NCBI GenBank assembly: GCA_030867875.1
Contig: JAOWCC010000019.1
Span: forward strand, 29,718,966-29,782,965
From: Actinernus sp. WN-2022
Taxonomy: Eukaryota > Cnidaria > Anthozoa > Actiniaria > Actinernidae
Direction of reading: 5' to 3'
Length of the DNA stretch: 64,000 nt
The notes beneath the pieces are model-generated. The model searched no databases. It saw only the letters and a list, made by a program, of their open reading frames with translations, and was not told the origin of the DNA. This document shows, piece by piece, positions 21,966-33,394 of this stretch (within the stretch, counting starts at the first letter, position 1; the number at the start of each line of letters is the position of its first letter). The position numbers were made by a program, and so were the translations under genes.

Positions 21966-23345
21966 TATCAATCAATCAATCAATCTTTATTTCACACCTA
22001 TTACATGATATTTACAGTTCCTTGTTTGAAAAAAAAATGTAGCAAAATATTATAAAGTCAGTGATAAAGGTACAATATACATATTAAATGTGTCTAGGGG
22101 CTAAATAAAGAAAGGTTTTCTAGTTAGCCCCTAGCCATGTAAAGACTATTAATGTAGTGACACAAATAAACCAAAATACGAACAAGAAAATACAGACACA
22201 TACAGTAACAAACATTGGCAGTTAAGGGTTTGATTTAAATTGCTTTTGAAGTAGAAATTGTTTTACTTTTTTAAGAAATGTGAAATTGGTGACTGTATGG
22301 TCTTTATTTGTTAATATTTATGTTTTCAATTCCTTTTTTCCTGGAAGATTTAATTATCATAAAATTCGTTTTCTTAATGTTTATAGATAATTTATTAATA
22401 TAACACCATTTTTTTATTTTGGCAAGCTCTTCATTAACAAGTATTTCAAGATCGCTGGTGGAGGGAGACGAGGCCAATACGTTAGTGTCGTCAGCAGATA
22501 TTCGAAAGGATAATTTATCCGAACAGTTTGAAATATCATTAATATACATTAGGAATAAAAGCGGACCTAGAGAGCTTCTGTGTGATGCCACATACCATTG
22601 TTTGTTTTGGTGATTCCAAATTATTTAAAGATACATATTGTTGTCTATTTGAGAGGTAGCTAATAAACGATTGTAAAGGGGTTCCTCTTATACCGTACGC
22701 CTCTACTTTCTTCAGCAAGATTTTGTGGTTTACCGTATCAAATGCCTTTGAGTAGTCTAGAAATACCCCACACGTAAACAATATTATTATCAATTGCTTT
22801 TTTAAGATTATCAGTTATTTCCACTATAGCCTGTTCCGTTGATCTACCCTTCCGAAAGCCAAATTGGAATTTGCTTTTCCAAGTAATTTATAATTTGTGA
22901 GTAGACTAGCTTTTCAAAGATTTGTGCAAAGGAGGAGAGCGTAGAAATGGGGCGAAAGTTAGATGGATCCGTTATTTCCCCACCTTTGTCTACTGGGGTT
23001 ACTCGGGATATTTTAAGGATATCTGGCATAATACCTTGTTCGAGAGAGAAATTAAAGACTGCTGTCAGGGCTTCACTGATGTGGTCCACAGCCAATTTGA
23101 TACACTTTTGTGGAACACCAATAGTGGATTTATTGGTTTTTAGACCCTGAACTGCATCCCACACTTCATGAACATGTATGGCACGGAACATAAAACTATT
23201 TCTAAATGACCTTTTAATATATTGAGTAGGGTTAGAATTATCGTAAGTTGGTATTTGTGCAGCTAGGTTGGGACCAATATTAATAAAGTGAGAATTAAGT
23301 TGTTTGCAAATGTCTTTTTTATCTGTATAACACCTGTTATTATAG
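21966..23345 (-). pseudogene. LINE ORF2 fragment, CR1/L2-like, with tetranucleotide tail
   Basis: On the minus strand: a linker of the SHFINIGPNLAAQIP type, EVWDAVQGLKTNKSTIGVP, RVTPVDKGG and SNFRPISTLS (reverse transcriptase blocks 0-2), GVFLDYSKAFDTVNHKILL (catalytic FxDxxKAFD block), LSNRQQYVSLNN, LGPLLFLMYINDISN, then ISADD where YADD is expected, so the catalytic Tyr is lost. A 3' UTR follows, ending at a TTGA/ATTG repeat tail (21968-21985). Several frameshifts. 5'-truncated in the linker region. Confidence 0.75.
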
Positions 23346-25100
23346 ATTAATGTTCAAATTTCGTGCATTGTACAAAATCCAAGCATGTGATTGGCTAATG
23401 AGCGTGCATTATTGGTGACCACAGCACTCGACCCAGACCCTCTCTTACCTAGGGAAAGGGAGACCTAGTCCTTCGCTTAGTTACGTGTTTGGACGGCTTG
23501 GTGAACCTCATCGCATATTAAACAGTGAAAATGCAGACAATTACTAGAAAGGTAACGGCAGGATTGAACTCTGTTACCTGTGTGACAGAAGATATATATT
23601 TTGAGGCGAACATTTGCATAATCGCTCGTTGGAAATGGCTGATTTTTGAGTGCTGGAAGTACAACTTTACCAGTCAACATGTGTCCGAGTGAACAAAGGT
23701 TTCGACAACACTCTAGTAGTCTTACTTAAGAAATTGATTGTATTTCCGAGACCTTACTCTGTCAATAAGAGGAGAACATTAAGCGAGAATTCAGTGGAAG
23801 GTTCGAAAACCCAGGATATTTGATTTAGAAAATGTTTGCATCGGAGCCGAGCACATGACCGGAGGCCGATTCGAGTCAAGATTTCAATTCACTGTCCAAC
23901 TGGAATCTGCAGGTTAGTTATTTTCGAATGAAAGAAACTATTAAAGAAAGCAGACTATCTAGGAGTTAAGCCGGCTAAATAATTGATATTTGAATGCATG
24001 GCTCCAAGAGAAACGTTTTCGAGTTAAATGTACAATCATATACTATTCGCCACATTATGTTTTCAGGCAAACATTTGCATAATCGTTCGTTAGAAATGGC
24101 TGATTTGCAAGCGCTGGAAGTACAACAACTAACAAGTCAACATGTGTCTGAGTAAACAAAAGTTTCTACAACACTCTAGCAGTCCAAACTGAAGAAATGG
24201 ATTTTATTTCCGGCGAGACCTTACTCTGTCAATAAGAGGAGACTGAAGCAACAATTCAGTGGAAGGTTCGAAATTAAAACCTAGGATATTTTTATTTGGA
24301 AAATGTTGGCATCAGAGCCGAGCACATGGAGGCCGGTTTCAAGATTTCAATTCACTGGAATCTGCAGGTTAGTTATTTTCGAATGAAAGAAACTATTAAA
24401 GAAAGTAGACTATCTAGGAGTTAAGCCGGCTAAATACTCGATATTTTAATACATGGCTCCAAGAGAAACGTTTTCGAGTTAAATGTACAAACATGTACTC
24501 GCAAGGCGTCAACTAAACTGACCGAACGCCAAAGTAAGTTATCTACTTCTGTTTTTCTTCATTGTATATTGAAATGACTTTTCTTTGTGGAGATATTTGC
24601 CGTAAAATGATTTAATTCATGCGAAATATTTGACTTCTTTATGAAATTGTTATTGACAACTGATTTCAATTGAAATTCACGGCTGACAGTGCACTCAGTT
24701 TGAATATTAAAAGGGTTAGAGACTTTATGTTTGTGCTTTATCGGCAAAATACAGTCACTTGCTGACTGTACGATGAACTCAAAATTTCTTCATATTGGAT
24801 TCGGCCTTCGGCCTCATGCAGTATTCATTATTTTTCGTTCATCGTACAGTCAGCGCGTGCCTGTATTTGTCGATAAAGAACTCGCAAGCAGTCTCTAACC
24901 CTTACATAATTTATTTATAGAAATGCAAGACTTCTTTTTCCTGTTGATTAACATGCCTATCAAGCTCCAGGTTGCTTTTATATTTTCTTTATGTAGGTTA
25001 AATCAGTTGAGATGTGAAATAATTTATTTTCGCTGATTACGCTATAAGTTTGTTTAGTTTGTTATTATATATCTTATATTGTTTTACTTTGTCTAGATCC
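23346..25100. repeat. diverged 461-bp tandem duplication and spacer
   Basis: From ACATTTGCATAATCG at 23610 the sequence repeats at 24071 (blocks AACACTCTAG, TTCAGTGGAAGGTTCG, AAGAAACTATTAAAGAAAG, GGAGTTAAGCCGGCTAAATA), period about 461 bp, about two copies. No coding sequence is recognised. 24900-25100 holds nothing I can name. Confidence 0.65.
24737..24879. repeat. foldback MITE of about 143 bp
   Basis: The left arm CTTTATCGGCAAAATACAG and GACTGTACGATGAAC is mirrored on the right by GTTCATCGTACAGTC and CTGTATTTGTCGATAAAG. A smaller palindrome GGCCTTCGGCC is at the centre. Confidence 0.7.
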
Positions 25101-25321
25101 TTACTGAGGTAGCCTGGGCGAGAGCAAAAAATGGAAGGAGGGGGGAGGGGAGGAGAAAAGAAGGAAACGCTTGCAGACAGACCCTGGGATTCTGAAAACC
25201 GCCCACTTGACCTTTTACACCTGAAATTCACTCGATGACGTTGAGCTGTCAAATGTTGACTCAGACAGCGGAAGAAAAATTTTAATTCCCAAAACAAACT
25301 TGCAAAAAGTTTGAAGCGAGT

Positions 25322-26391
25322 GATGCCGAACAAATCGAAGAATCCAAGTGATAACTGTAGAGTTGGTAAGTGCGATTTTAAAGTGAAATTTGGCAATTTG
25401 CGTCAGCCAGGAAACACGGATATATTTCCTCAGTGAATTTGTTCAAACCGTCGAAAAGGAAAGATTGCAGTAGTGTATTAAATTCTAGCAGATATGTGTA
25501 AGGGAGCGGGAATCGAGGTAGCTAAAAATAGCGAGATATATTCGGTTACAACCCTTGCGCCCGGAAAATAAGAAATCTTGGAACTCTGTACTGGCTCATA
25601 ACAAGGGCACCCAACGAAGTTTTCGGTTAAAAAGCTGTTCGGGAGAGTAAGTTAGCCTAAAACTTTCGGATATGAAAAAATTGTCCCTAGAAAATTGTTT
25701 TCTGAAATACTGGCTAGAAAATTTGTTTTCAATCCCTAGAAAATTATAGAACAAAAGGAAGACTAAAAGGTTTCCCCTAAAATATTCGTACGTCCCAATT
25801 CGTCTGATCAATAGAGTCAGAACAACACATTTTCATTCCCTAAGAATTGCCTAAAGGAAAAAAGAATCCCTAAAAAAATCGTACCTCCACAAAACTTTGC
25901 AACATGAAGTTACTTGGGCTAGAAAATTCTTATTTCTGTTCTAGACTACTAACGAATTCGTATGCCGGGAATATTTTGCCATAGTATTTTCGGTTGACGC
26001 GATTTCCACCTAGAAAATCCGAACAGCTAATAGCTTTCTAGAATACGTCAAAAGACATAGTAGGCGCCTTAAAATGGCTAGATAAGCCGCACACAACTGG
26101 TTTCAAACGAATTTCAAAAAGTACTCGTTGGGTGCCCTTGTCATAAAGGGCTCAAATATAGGAAGTACATGTAAGACTCCACAAAAATCGAGAAACCCGA
26201 ATTCCAAACGCTTACTAGAAACTCCGGAAGGCAGCAGCCCCTGTCGAAAGACAGTTCGGAGCCGACAGTTCTTTTGAATTCTCCGGTTGTTTATATAGGG
26301 AAAGCTTCGCGAAAGTCTTTGACATTTGGTGTGGCTCATCCCGTAAAAGACGACTAAATCCTCGCTCGGATAGGAAATTGAAAACCTAATT
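25322..26391 (+). pseudogene. cysteine-rich (ZAD-like) protein relic, split by an insertion
   Basis: It begins MPNKSKNPSDNCRVGKCDFK and continues VKFGNLRQPGNTDIF, then in a changed frame NLFKPSKRKDCSSVLN and GKIRNLGTLYWLIT. At 25602 the coding sequence is cut by a 539-bp element. After it the frame reads on as NSKRLLETPEGSSPCRKTVR and a SRKSLTFG-like segment. The order (CxxxC, KVKFGN, FKPSKRK, GKIRN) matches the relic in element A (CxxC, KVAFGN, FKPKEKR, GRKIRN). The start codon lies a little over 200 bp inside the left end. Multiple stops and frame changes make it dead. The family is known to me only as uncharacterised cnidarian-type proteins. Confidence 0.5.
25602..26140. mobile_element. 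539-bp CAAGGGCACCCAACGA-TIR element, 6-bp target duplication
   Basis: It begins CAAGGGCACCCAACGA and ends with the inverse, flanked by TCATAA on both sides (25596-25601, 26141-26146). The inner TIR part contains many TAGAAAA and CTAAAA blocks. No coding sequence. It sits inside the cysteine-rich relic, so it is younger than element B. Confidence 0.8.
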
Positions 26392-27062
26392 CAAGGGCAC
26401 CCAACGAAGTTTTCGGTTAAAAAGCTGTTCGGGAGAGTAAGTTAGCCTAAAACTTTCGGATTTGAAAAAAATTGTCCTAGGAACTTGTTTTCTGAAATGC
26501 TGGCTAGAATTATTTTTTTCAATTCACAGAAATTTATAGAAGAAAAGGGACACTAAGAGGTTTCCCCTAAAATATTCGTACGTATTCGTCTGATCAATAG
26601 AGTCAGAACGATCCGGAAAAAAACATTGGTTAGAATGGAAAAAAACCACATTATCACAAATCATTTAGTGAAGCGGCCACCTAAAGTTTTCTAGAACACA
26701 TTTTCATTCCCTAAGAAATTCTGACATCTAAAAACCGAAAGAATAAACCTTTAGCAAATGGAGGTCACCGAAAAGAATTGCCTAAAGGAAAAAAAAGAAC
26801 CCCTAAAAAATTCATCTCTCCACAAAACTTTGCAACATGAAGTTACTTGGGCTAGAAAATTCTTGTTTATCTAACAAATTCGTAGGCCGGGAATATTTTG
26901 CCATAGAATTTTCGGTTGACGCGATTTCCACCTAGAAAATCCGAACAGCTAATAGCTTTCTAGAATACGTCAAAAGACATAGTAGGCGCCTTAAAATGGC
27001 TAGATGAGCTGCATACAACTGGTTTCAAACGAATTTCAAAAAGTACTTGTTGGGTGCCCTTG
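26392..27062. mobile_element. 671-bp copy of the CAAGGGCACCCAACGA element
   Basis: Same ends as the copy at 25602-26140, flanked by CTAATT and CTAATC (6 bp, one mismatch). It has about 130 bp of extra internal sequence (around 26610-26760). A third, truncated copy is at 15561-15966. Confidence 0.8.
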
Positions 27063-27549
27063 CTAATCCAGCACTTACTTAAAAGGGCAGAGACTTCATG
27101 TTATGTTCACACCACGATTCATTGCAAACCTAACCATTTTCGATCCCAAATCATTTTAGAACGACTCTAAATACACCTGAATTATAATGGCGAATTTTGT
27201 ACTTTTGAAGTGGCCTATAGTTTAACTCTGAGAATCGTCGTGTGCCATAACATGAAGTCGAAAGATTCGTCGGCCATTTGACATGATGAGTTGATTCAGT
27301 TCGAAGCTCTGGCCTTGCGTACATAAAAATGGGATTGATGTCAATCAAAGAACTAGAGCCGCGCCAATCAGAAACGGGGTTTTCAGAAACCCGGGGTCTG
27401 TCTGCAAGCGTTTCCTTCTTCTCTCCTCCCCTCTCCTTCCATTTTTTGCTCACTCCCCATTTTTCGCGCGGCCAAATAGCGAAAAAGTCTTCCTACGCTC
27501 CGATAAACCCCACGGAAACGCTTGCTACGCAGGCTTTACTGAGGAACTG

Positions 27550-29533
27550 AAATTTAATTTTTTTTTGGCTTTTTTATTGAAATTAACAAGCACTTTGATA
27601 TCCAGGGCTTTTTCAACAAGTGTTGTGCATTAGAGGTTTTCTTTATGGGGGCATGTTTATCAGTAATTTCTTTTAAAGTATCAACAATCTTATTCATACT
27701 CTAATTAACATCTGAGCTAACAAGATTACTAAAATTTATGCTATTAAGATCATCAATAAATAGTTCATTGCTGAAACTGGAAAAATCTCTATAATATCTG
27801 CTCTCCTTTACAGTCGGAAGTACAAAAAACAGGATATATCGGCAAGGCAAATTCCAGATTTCATGACTTTTTGAGGAAAGTTTGTATAGATATGGTCAAA
27901 GAGTGTGGCAGTATGGTTAGTGACTCTGGTTGCTTTAGTAATCAATGGCAAATAACCTAGGTTTAAGTAGCATATCAAGGTAATCTGATGTTTGATTGTC
28001 TGAGTTATATTTAAAGAAATCAATATTTATATCACCGGTTATGCATGTAAACTTCACATCCTTCATTGTTTAACATTTCTAATTTACATTTAAGAGCTTC
28101 TTGGAAGCGCTCACGATTTTGCGATGCCGGTGCCTATAAATACAACCAATGACGATGTTCTTTTGTTTTGTTCTTTGAATTTCGATCCAACAATTTTCAA
28201 GACCCTCAGAAAGACCAAGTTCGAAGTCGTTTCTTCTTCTGAAATTAATGCCTTCCAATACATAGAACCCTACACCTCCCGCTAAGGTTTTAGAGTTCAC
28301 TCCGCCTAAGAAATTATAACCTGCAATTGAGATATGATACTACCGATGAAGATGCTGCACTCTCTTCCATGGAATCTTGCATCTCGGACATTCAAAACTG
28401 GATGCTAACTGATAAACTTAAACTTAATGCTGATAAAACTGGAGTTTTGTTAATCGGAACTAGGAAACAACTCGAGAAAGTTACATTAGCACAGGTAAAA
28501 GTAGGTAGCTCGTTGGTCAAGCCATCAACGAGTGCTGTGAAGAATATCGGAGCCTGGTTTGACTCAAATTTAAGCATGATACACCATATAAATAAGATAT
28601 GTAGTTCCTCTTTTTACCATCTACACAACATACGCCGCATTAGAAAATATTTCATGCGAAACTACTAAACTACTTGTACACGCTTTCATTACTTAAGCAA
28701 GATCGATTACTGTAACAGTTTACTATACGGTCTCCCTAAATCTCACATAGCTAAACTTCAACGTGTACAGAACGCTGCAGCTCGACTTGTTATGAATCTA
28801 CCACGCTTTTGTCATATCACACCTATACTCACCGATTTTCATTGGCTACCTGTTGTATATCGTATTCAGTTTAATATTTTCATTATTACGTTTAAGTGTT
28901 TATATGGCCTAGCACCCTTGTATTTATCTGAACTTGTATATCCTACTGGATACAACCTATGCTCTGGTAACTCTCTGCGTTTGGTGCCGGCAAGCGCCAA
29001 GTCTAAAATCACACTTGGTGATCGTTCATTTAAGGCTACCGCACCTATTACCCTCCGAACTACGTAATGTAAGTAACCTGCCAAGCTTTAAATCTCAACT
29101 TAAGACTTACTTGTTTAAACTATCCTTTGATCTATAGTTGTACATATATATTTATTATTTATCTAGACGTATATGTAATGCGCGCATGAACATATTCACA
29201 TGTAATGCGCGCAATATAAATTAAATATTATTATTATTATATTGTGTTGACTATTTTCAGTAAGCTTTGTTTCAGTAATAGCTATGATATTCGGTAACTC
29301 TTTTACTGATAGCAATACATCACTTAATAAAGTCAAATCTTTCGGTAAACTGCGGAAATTGCAATGTAATATTGAGAATCCTTTAATATGCTTAATATTG
29401 GAAAACCTAGAGCCAGATTGCTTTATAGTATGATATTTAGATTCTGTGAAATCATGAACAACATTTTCATTACAATCATTTGCCTTTTCTGGACTTTCGA
29501 TAATATTTTTGAACAGATCTCTAGAATCAAGTA
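27550..29533 (-). pseudogene. LINE ORF2 endonuclease and linker, split by a nested LINE
   Basis: On the minus strand the APE-type endonuclease starts ILHCNFRSLPKDLTLL, continues LPNIIAITETKLTENSQHN, is interrupted, and resumes exactly with ISIAGYNFLGG, GGVGFYVLEGINFRRR, ENCWIEIQRTKQKNIVIGCI (catalytic-core strands), then HTATLFDHIYTNF, ADIS where SDH is expected, and a linker ending HAPIKKTSNAQHLLKKPWIS. Truncated before the reverse transcriptase at about 27550. Frameshifts present. CR1/L2-like. Confidence 0.75.
28334..29236 (+). pseudogene. nested L2-like LINE 3' fragment
   Basis: The + strand reads NWMLTDKLKLNADKTGVLLI, IGAWFDSNLSM, YCNSLLYGLP-like sequence, then LQRVQNAAARLV-like sequence, ITPILTDFHWLPVVYRI, YGLAPLYLSELV and FKSQLKTYLFKLSF. 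It ends with ATGTAATGCGCGC twice and a short ATT tail (29224-29236). It is inserted in the endonuclease of the minus-strand LINE between the codons for SQHN and ISIAGYNF. 5'-truncated downstream of the YADD box; one frameshift near 28670 and others. Confidence 0.75.
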
Positions 29534-31020
29534 TTAGACAAGAGGCCCTGAGCGGCCTTAACTCGGGCCACCTAGGAATAGGTGAATACATGTAGTTCAT
29601 GGAGTTCTAGCATATTTTTGTGCCATACATGGTTTGTGCTAGGGGAACCGGATAATTATTGATTCACTACTGATGCTCATGATAATTTATAAATAATGGA
29701 ATAAACCTTTTGCAGGAATGCAATCATGTGGTTGTACTAGATGGCAAACCAATCTTAATTCATATATTTAAAGACACCTGTACGAGATCGGTAGTGTTAA
29801 TAGCAAAACCTGTTTGTAAATGCTATTTTCCACCTCCAATCGATTGTCGATCTTTCTAAAACAGCATTTTTAAAGATACATTGTAGCTTGTCATCCAAAA
29901 TCCATGGCAACGTCTTTACCATGCATGGAGAGCTCAATTCATTCGTTAACAAAGTATTATACCAGCACATGGCTGTTTCCTGCAAAAGGCCTATTACAAC
30001 TGCTCCCAGTAAGTATAATAAATAAACTTCACATACCACTGTCTATGAATTTAACTTGCTCAAAAATATTATAATATTAATTGAGGGAAGGGAGACTGTT
30101 TTAATAAACTCTCTCTATATAAGACTAATCGATGGTCACTGCCAGAGATTTGTTTGCGTTGTGTGTTGGCCTACGATTTAACATTCTGATCCAAGAAGAC
30201 ACGAAGGTCTAATCCATCTATTAACCATTTGCAGATGTCAGCTAGAGCATTTAGGCAGTACCTTCTCCCAGCTCTTACTCAAAGGTCCCACCAGGGGAAC
30301 GTGTGGAGGGAAGGGACCAACACTAAGAGAGTGGATGCAAAGGTGGCGACACCAGGGTTTGAATCCACTACCTCTGCACAACAGACCAACACTTATGTAC
30401 GGATCAAATCGAAACATCAACCCCCCCCCCCCCCGCCCCTGGGCAACCCTTGGGCAGTTGATTTTTTGGAGTTTGGATTGTTCAAATTCCCGTCCCCCGA
30501 GCCAAAAATGTTGTTCAAATGCCCCACCCCATCGTCGTATTAGGCGATCAAATGCCCCTTAACCCCCGAAACATAGTATTAGTTCTGACACCGTATTTTC
30601 CTTTTAACTGACAGTTTAAATATTCGTAAGCAATTTACATTTATATTTTAATACCTTCAAATACAGCACAAAGCTTTTGGAGTCCCTTTGTTTTTATGCC
30701 AGTCGCTTACAAAAGCAGAATTTTGTCCTTTGAAGTCGTCTAAATGACCTCACCGCTCCAATTCTGCCATGATTTCTATCGAGGAAACCACGCAGCACAT
30801 AACATGAAATCGAGACAACTTGTTCAAATTCTCCCCCAATGAGTCAAATGCCGGGGGGGGGGATGTTGATGTTTCGATTTGATCGGTTCATTAACCACTG
30901 AGCTTACCACAATGCAGTTAGTAAACTGGAGCCAGGGAAGGCTACTATCTTAGTTTCTGTTGTGGGCCAAACTTAGTTCAGATAAAATTAATCCTATTGT
31001 AATTACATTATAAAATATAC
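29534..31020 (+). repeat. mosaic repeat with CTCGGGCC terminus, copy G2
   Basis: Begins AAGAGGCCCTGAGCGGCC then TTAACTCGGGCC. 29540-30040 matches 36730-37330 and, inverted, 45491-46141. 30120-30390 and 30891-30990 match 14520-14790, including a tRNA-like B-box (GGTTTGAATCC, minus strand, about 30357-30367). No gene. Confidence 0.55.
30396..30890. mobile_element. 495-bp Harbinger-type MITE, TTA target duplication
   Basis: Ends are TGTACGGATCAAATCGAAAC and, inverted, TGAACCGATCAAATCGAAAC, each followed by a run of 9-14 C on its own inward strand. TTA lies at 30393-30395 and 30891-30893. The unoccupied equivalent (GACACTTAACCACTGAGC) is present at about 14729-14746. No coding sequence. Three-base TWA duplications fit PIF/Harbinger. 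Confidence 0.8.
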
Positions 31021-31671
31021 ATAAAGTATACGCATAACTGAAATGTAAAATAAATTCTACTCTTAGCATAAAACATTTAATAGCTAAACTGCGTAACACA
31101 ACAACAACAGATGTCCCGGACACACAGTATAGTATAACAGGTTAATGTCTAATTGCACTAATTAGGGCAGACATACAGGGTAATGGCAAACATGCGATTT
31201 CCACTCGGTTTTTGGATGATTGGAGTCGTCTGTCTTCACACCAAATCGTGATAGATCACTAGATGGGCTCGAATGTTTAAAACTAAAACTTAAAGTACTC
31301 CTACCCCGGAGAATTAAAGTACTGGCCATCTGTAAGATCCAAGAACTGAGAAATCGGACCAGTTTCTACTCTATTTGAAGCCATTATCCTAATAAATGAC
31401 AACACTGCAAGCTTGCATTAAAAGTTTGTGTTTACTTACATGTCGTCGGTATAATTTGACCCGGCCAGACCAGCTCAGCTCAGTACTTAGCTGTGCGTTT
31501 GGGATCACATCTCCTTTCGTAAATGTGAGCATTTTCCATTTAAAGCCCCTAAAAGTCCTGTCAGCCCTAGAATAACTGAACATCTTGGTATTTCAGTCGA
31601 AGGAGCCTTTGATTACAGCAAAAGAATGGCTCAAATGCTGGAAATTCCCAATCTTTTTCCTTGAGAACTTA
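31021..31671. other. no gene seen
   Basis: Frames are short and without recognisable domains. No repeat partner was noticed in the window. Confidence 0.4.
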
Positions 31672-31850
31672 GACCGAGCGGTGTCGAATCTGATTGGTTG
31701 ATCCTGTCACGTGGTGAGTTGTCCATCGAACAATGGGCTCCTGTGTAATCTGATTGGTCGGTAGCGAAAAAGCTCGACTTGGAAAATAAATAAAAAATAC
31801 ACTTGGAATTTCTGACTCGTGCCGGCCGAAGGCCTGGCCCGAGTAATTAG
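31672..31850 (-). repeat. CTCGGGC stem-loop repeat, copy F2
   Basis: On the minus strand: ATTACTCGGGCCAGGCCTTC, GGCCGGCACGAGTCAGAAAT (which pair as a GC-rich stem), an AT-rich AAATAAAT-type run, CCAAGTCGAG, CCAATCAG twice, and CACGTG. It is inserted in the LINE relic that follows, after the codons for HNSA. Confidence 0.6.
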
Positions 31851-32797
31851 CTGAATTGTGAACCCAGGCTCCTGTTTCTTTTATAAGTTCTTCACTAGTA
31901 AGATTGTAACAGGAGCATTGTTCAAATTTTACAGTTTGGGAGAATGTCTTAAAATACTCCGTAGCTTTTGCAATTCTGTTAGCATTATGTGCAGTAATGT
32001 AATTAGAAATTGAATACCTGGAGGCCATTTCGGGTCCGCTTTACCATTTGACTGGGAGTTATGTAAATTCTTCCATTGTGTTACCAAATAAACTTCTACT
32101 TTAGCTTCTTTCTAAGCTTGTTGATGTCGCCATAGAGCTTTTTCCTTCGTGGAGTTAGTGATTCCGAGATATAGATATTGTCCCCGACAAGGAAGTTTCT
32201 GATATCAGGATACTCCAAATATTTTTGCCTGCGAGTGCTTTCCTTTTCGCGTAGAACTCGTTGCGAACAATCCGACGTCAGAACTTCGCAATATTTTTTG
32301 GTAGAGCATCTTTGTTGAACGAGGGTAAGGGATGGGCGATAGATATATCGCTTTCATTCATATTGACGTTCAATGCCTTGCCAACGCTAGCCACGATGTC
32401 TTCGCTACTGTAATCGGGATTCGGTTTCACCCCTGAGATTTCCAGGCAGTCTCGTCGCAAGTACTGCGCCAGTTCATCGGCTTCGTTCTTTTGTTTCAAG
32501 AACCAAATTCCTGTTGGTTTTGATGTCCGCCTGTCTAGTTTTTGTTGATTTAGTTAGCCCAGTAATTTTTTGGTTAGCGGTTTTGGTCTGTTCAAGAAGC
32601 TGGTCATACCTTTTAGAGAGAAACTCAAATGAAGTTGTCAATTGCTTGAAGTTTCCCTCCAACGCATCAAGCTTGGCGTGAACGGGCGCCATTTCGTTCT
32701 TCCAACGTTTTTTGATCTTGTCCAGGTCTGTCATATTATAACTTAGAAACACAAGTAAGGCCACTACATAATAAACTCTAGCCAAATGGCCACACAT
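31851..32797 (-). pseudogene. LINE ORF1-like protein relic (coiled coil and RRM-like)
   Basis: On the minus strand: MTDLDKIKKRWKNEM, a coiled-coil stretch with ALEGNFKQLTTSFEFLSKRY, then ADELAQYLRRDCLEISGV, EDIVASVGKALNVNM, DISIAHPLPS and (after a frame change) NEFYAKRKALAGKNI. This is the layout of L1-type ORF1 proteins: coiled coil, then an RRM-like nucleic-acid-binding domain. In active LINEs it coats the RNA. The frame breaks between the coiled coil and RRM and again near 32278. 31850-32030 (ASRYSISNYITAHNANRI) may be the start of ORF2. Confidence 0.6.
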
Positions 32798-32879
32798 AAA
32801 ACCTAGTGATATAAATTGCTCCTCAAACCTCGGGAAGATGGCTCTCCGGGCAATTTAAATCACTAATACCCCTCATGCC

Positions 32880-33394
32880 ATGGTATAACTAATAATTATA
32901 CACAATTTGTAATAGTTACGCAATTCAGTTTTCCTACTGCGAAGTGACTCAAATAAACCAGTATATCTATCTCATATTTTTCACCCATTACGTTTCAATT
33001 GAGAGTATGGACCCTTGCTTAAACTCATCAGGTTCTGACAGCTCCTTGTAAAAACGGGGGCTCTTATGCTTGTAACCATCTGCTGAGAGGAGGTTCTTAT
33101 AAAGACAGGGTGACGTTTTGATGTTCACCTTAATACTTGGAAATTACTTTTAAAACACATATGTGGGGTCAACGACGGTCAATGCATTTCTTTCCGAAAG
33201 AACGTGAAGATCTAGCCATTTAAAGCTGCAACTGATTCTATTCGGGTACTGTGTGTACCTCCGACTGAAATATTGAAATAACTGTACTGAGGAAAACATT
33301 CTCCCTTCGTATCCACAAGAACGCAGAAGCCCCGAGAAACACGTTCTCGTCTGAAGCTTAATTATAAATCAGCATCTCAAACAAATTCTGCAGA
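32880..33394 (+). repeat. 5' flank of GPCR copy 3
   Basis: Matches 19790-20300 block for block, including TATAAAG in GGTTCTTATAAAGACAGG and the stretch CTCAAACAAATTCTGCAGA immediately before the ATG. Confidence 0.7.

Larger units (their letters stand above)
25110..27535. mobile_element. TIR element B, about 2.4 kb, perfect 9-bp target duplication
   Basis: TTACTGAGG occurs at 25101-25109 and again at 27536-27544. The ends, TAGCCTGGGCGAGAGC on the left and AGCCTGCGTAGCAAGCG read inward from the right, share the start AGCCTG with element A, and the right end also shares TATCGGAGCG. A purine-rich block ending GGAAACGCTTGCAGACAGAC is inverted between 25130-25175 and 27395-27440. The left TIR appears internally deleted. 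The element carries a cysteine-rich gene relic reading inward from the left and two younger insertions. No transposase; a Mutator-like class is inferred from the 9-bp duplication. Confidence 0.7.
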
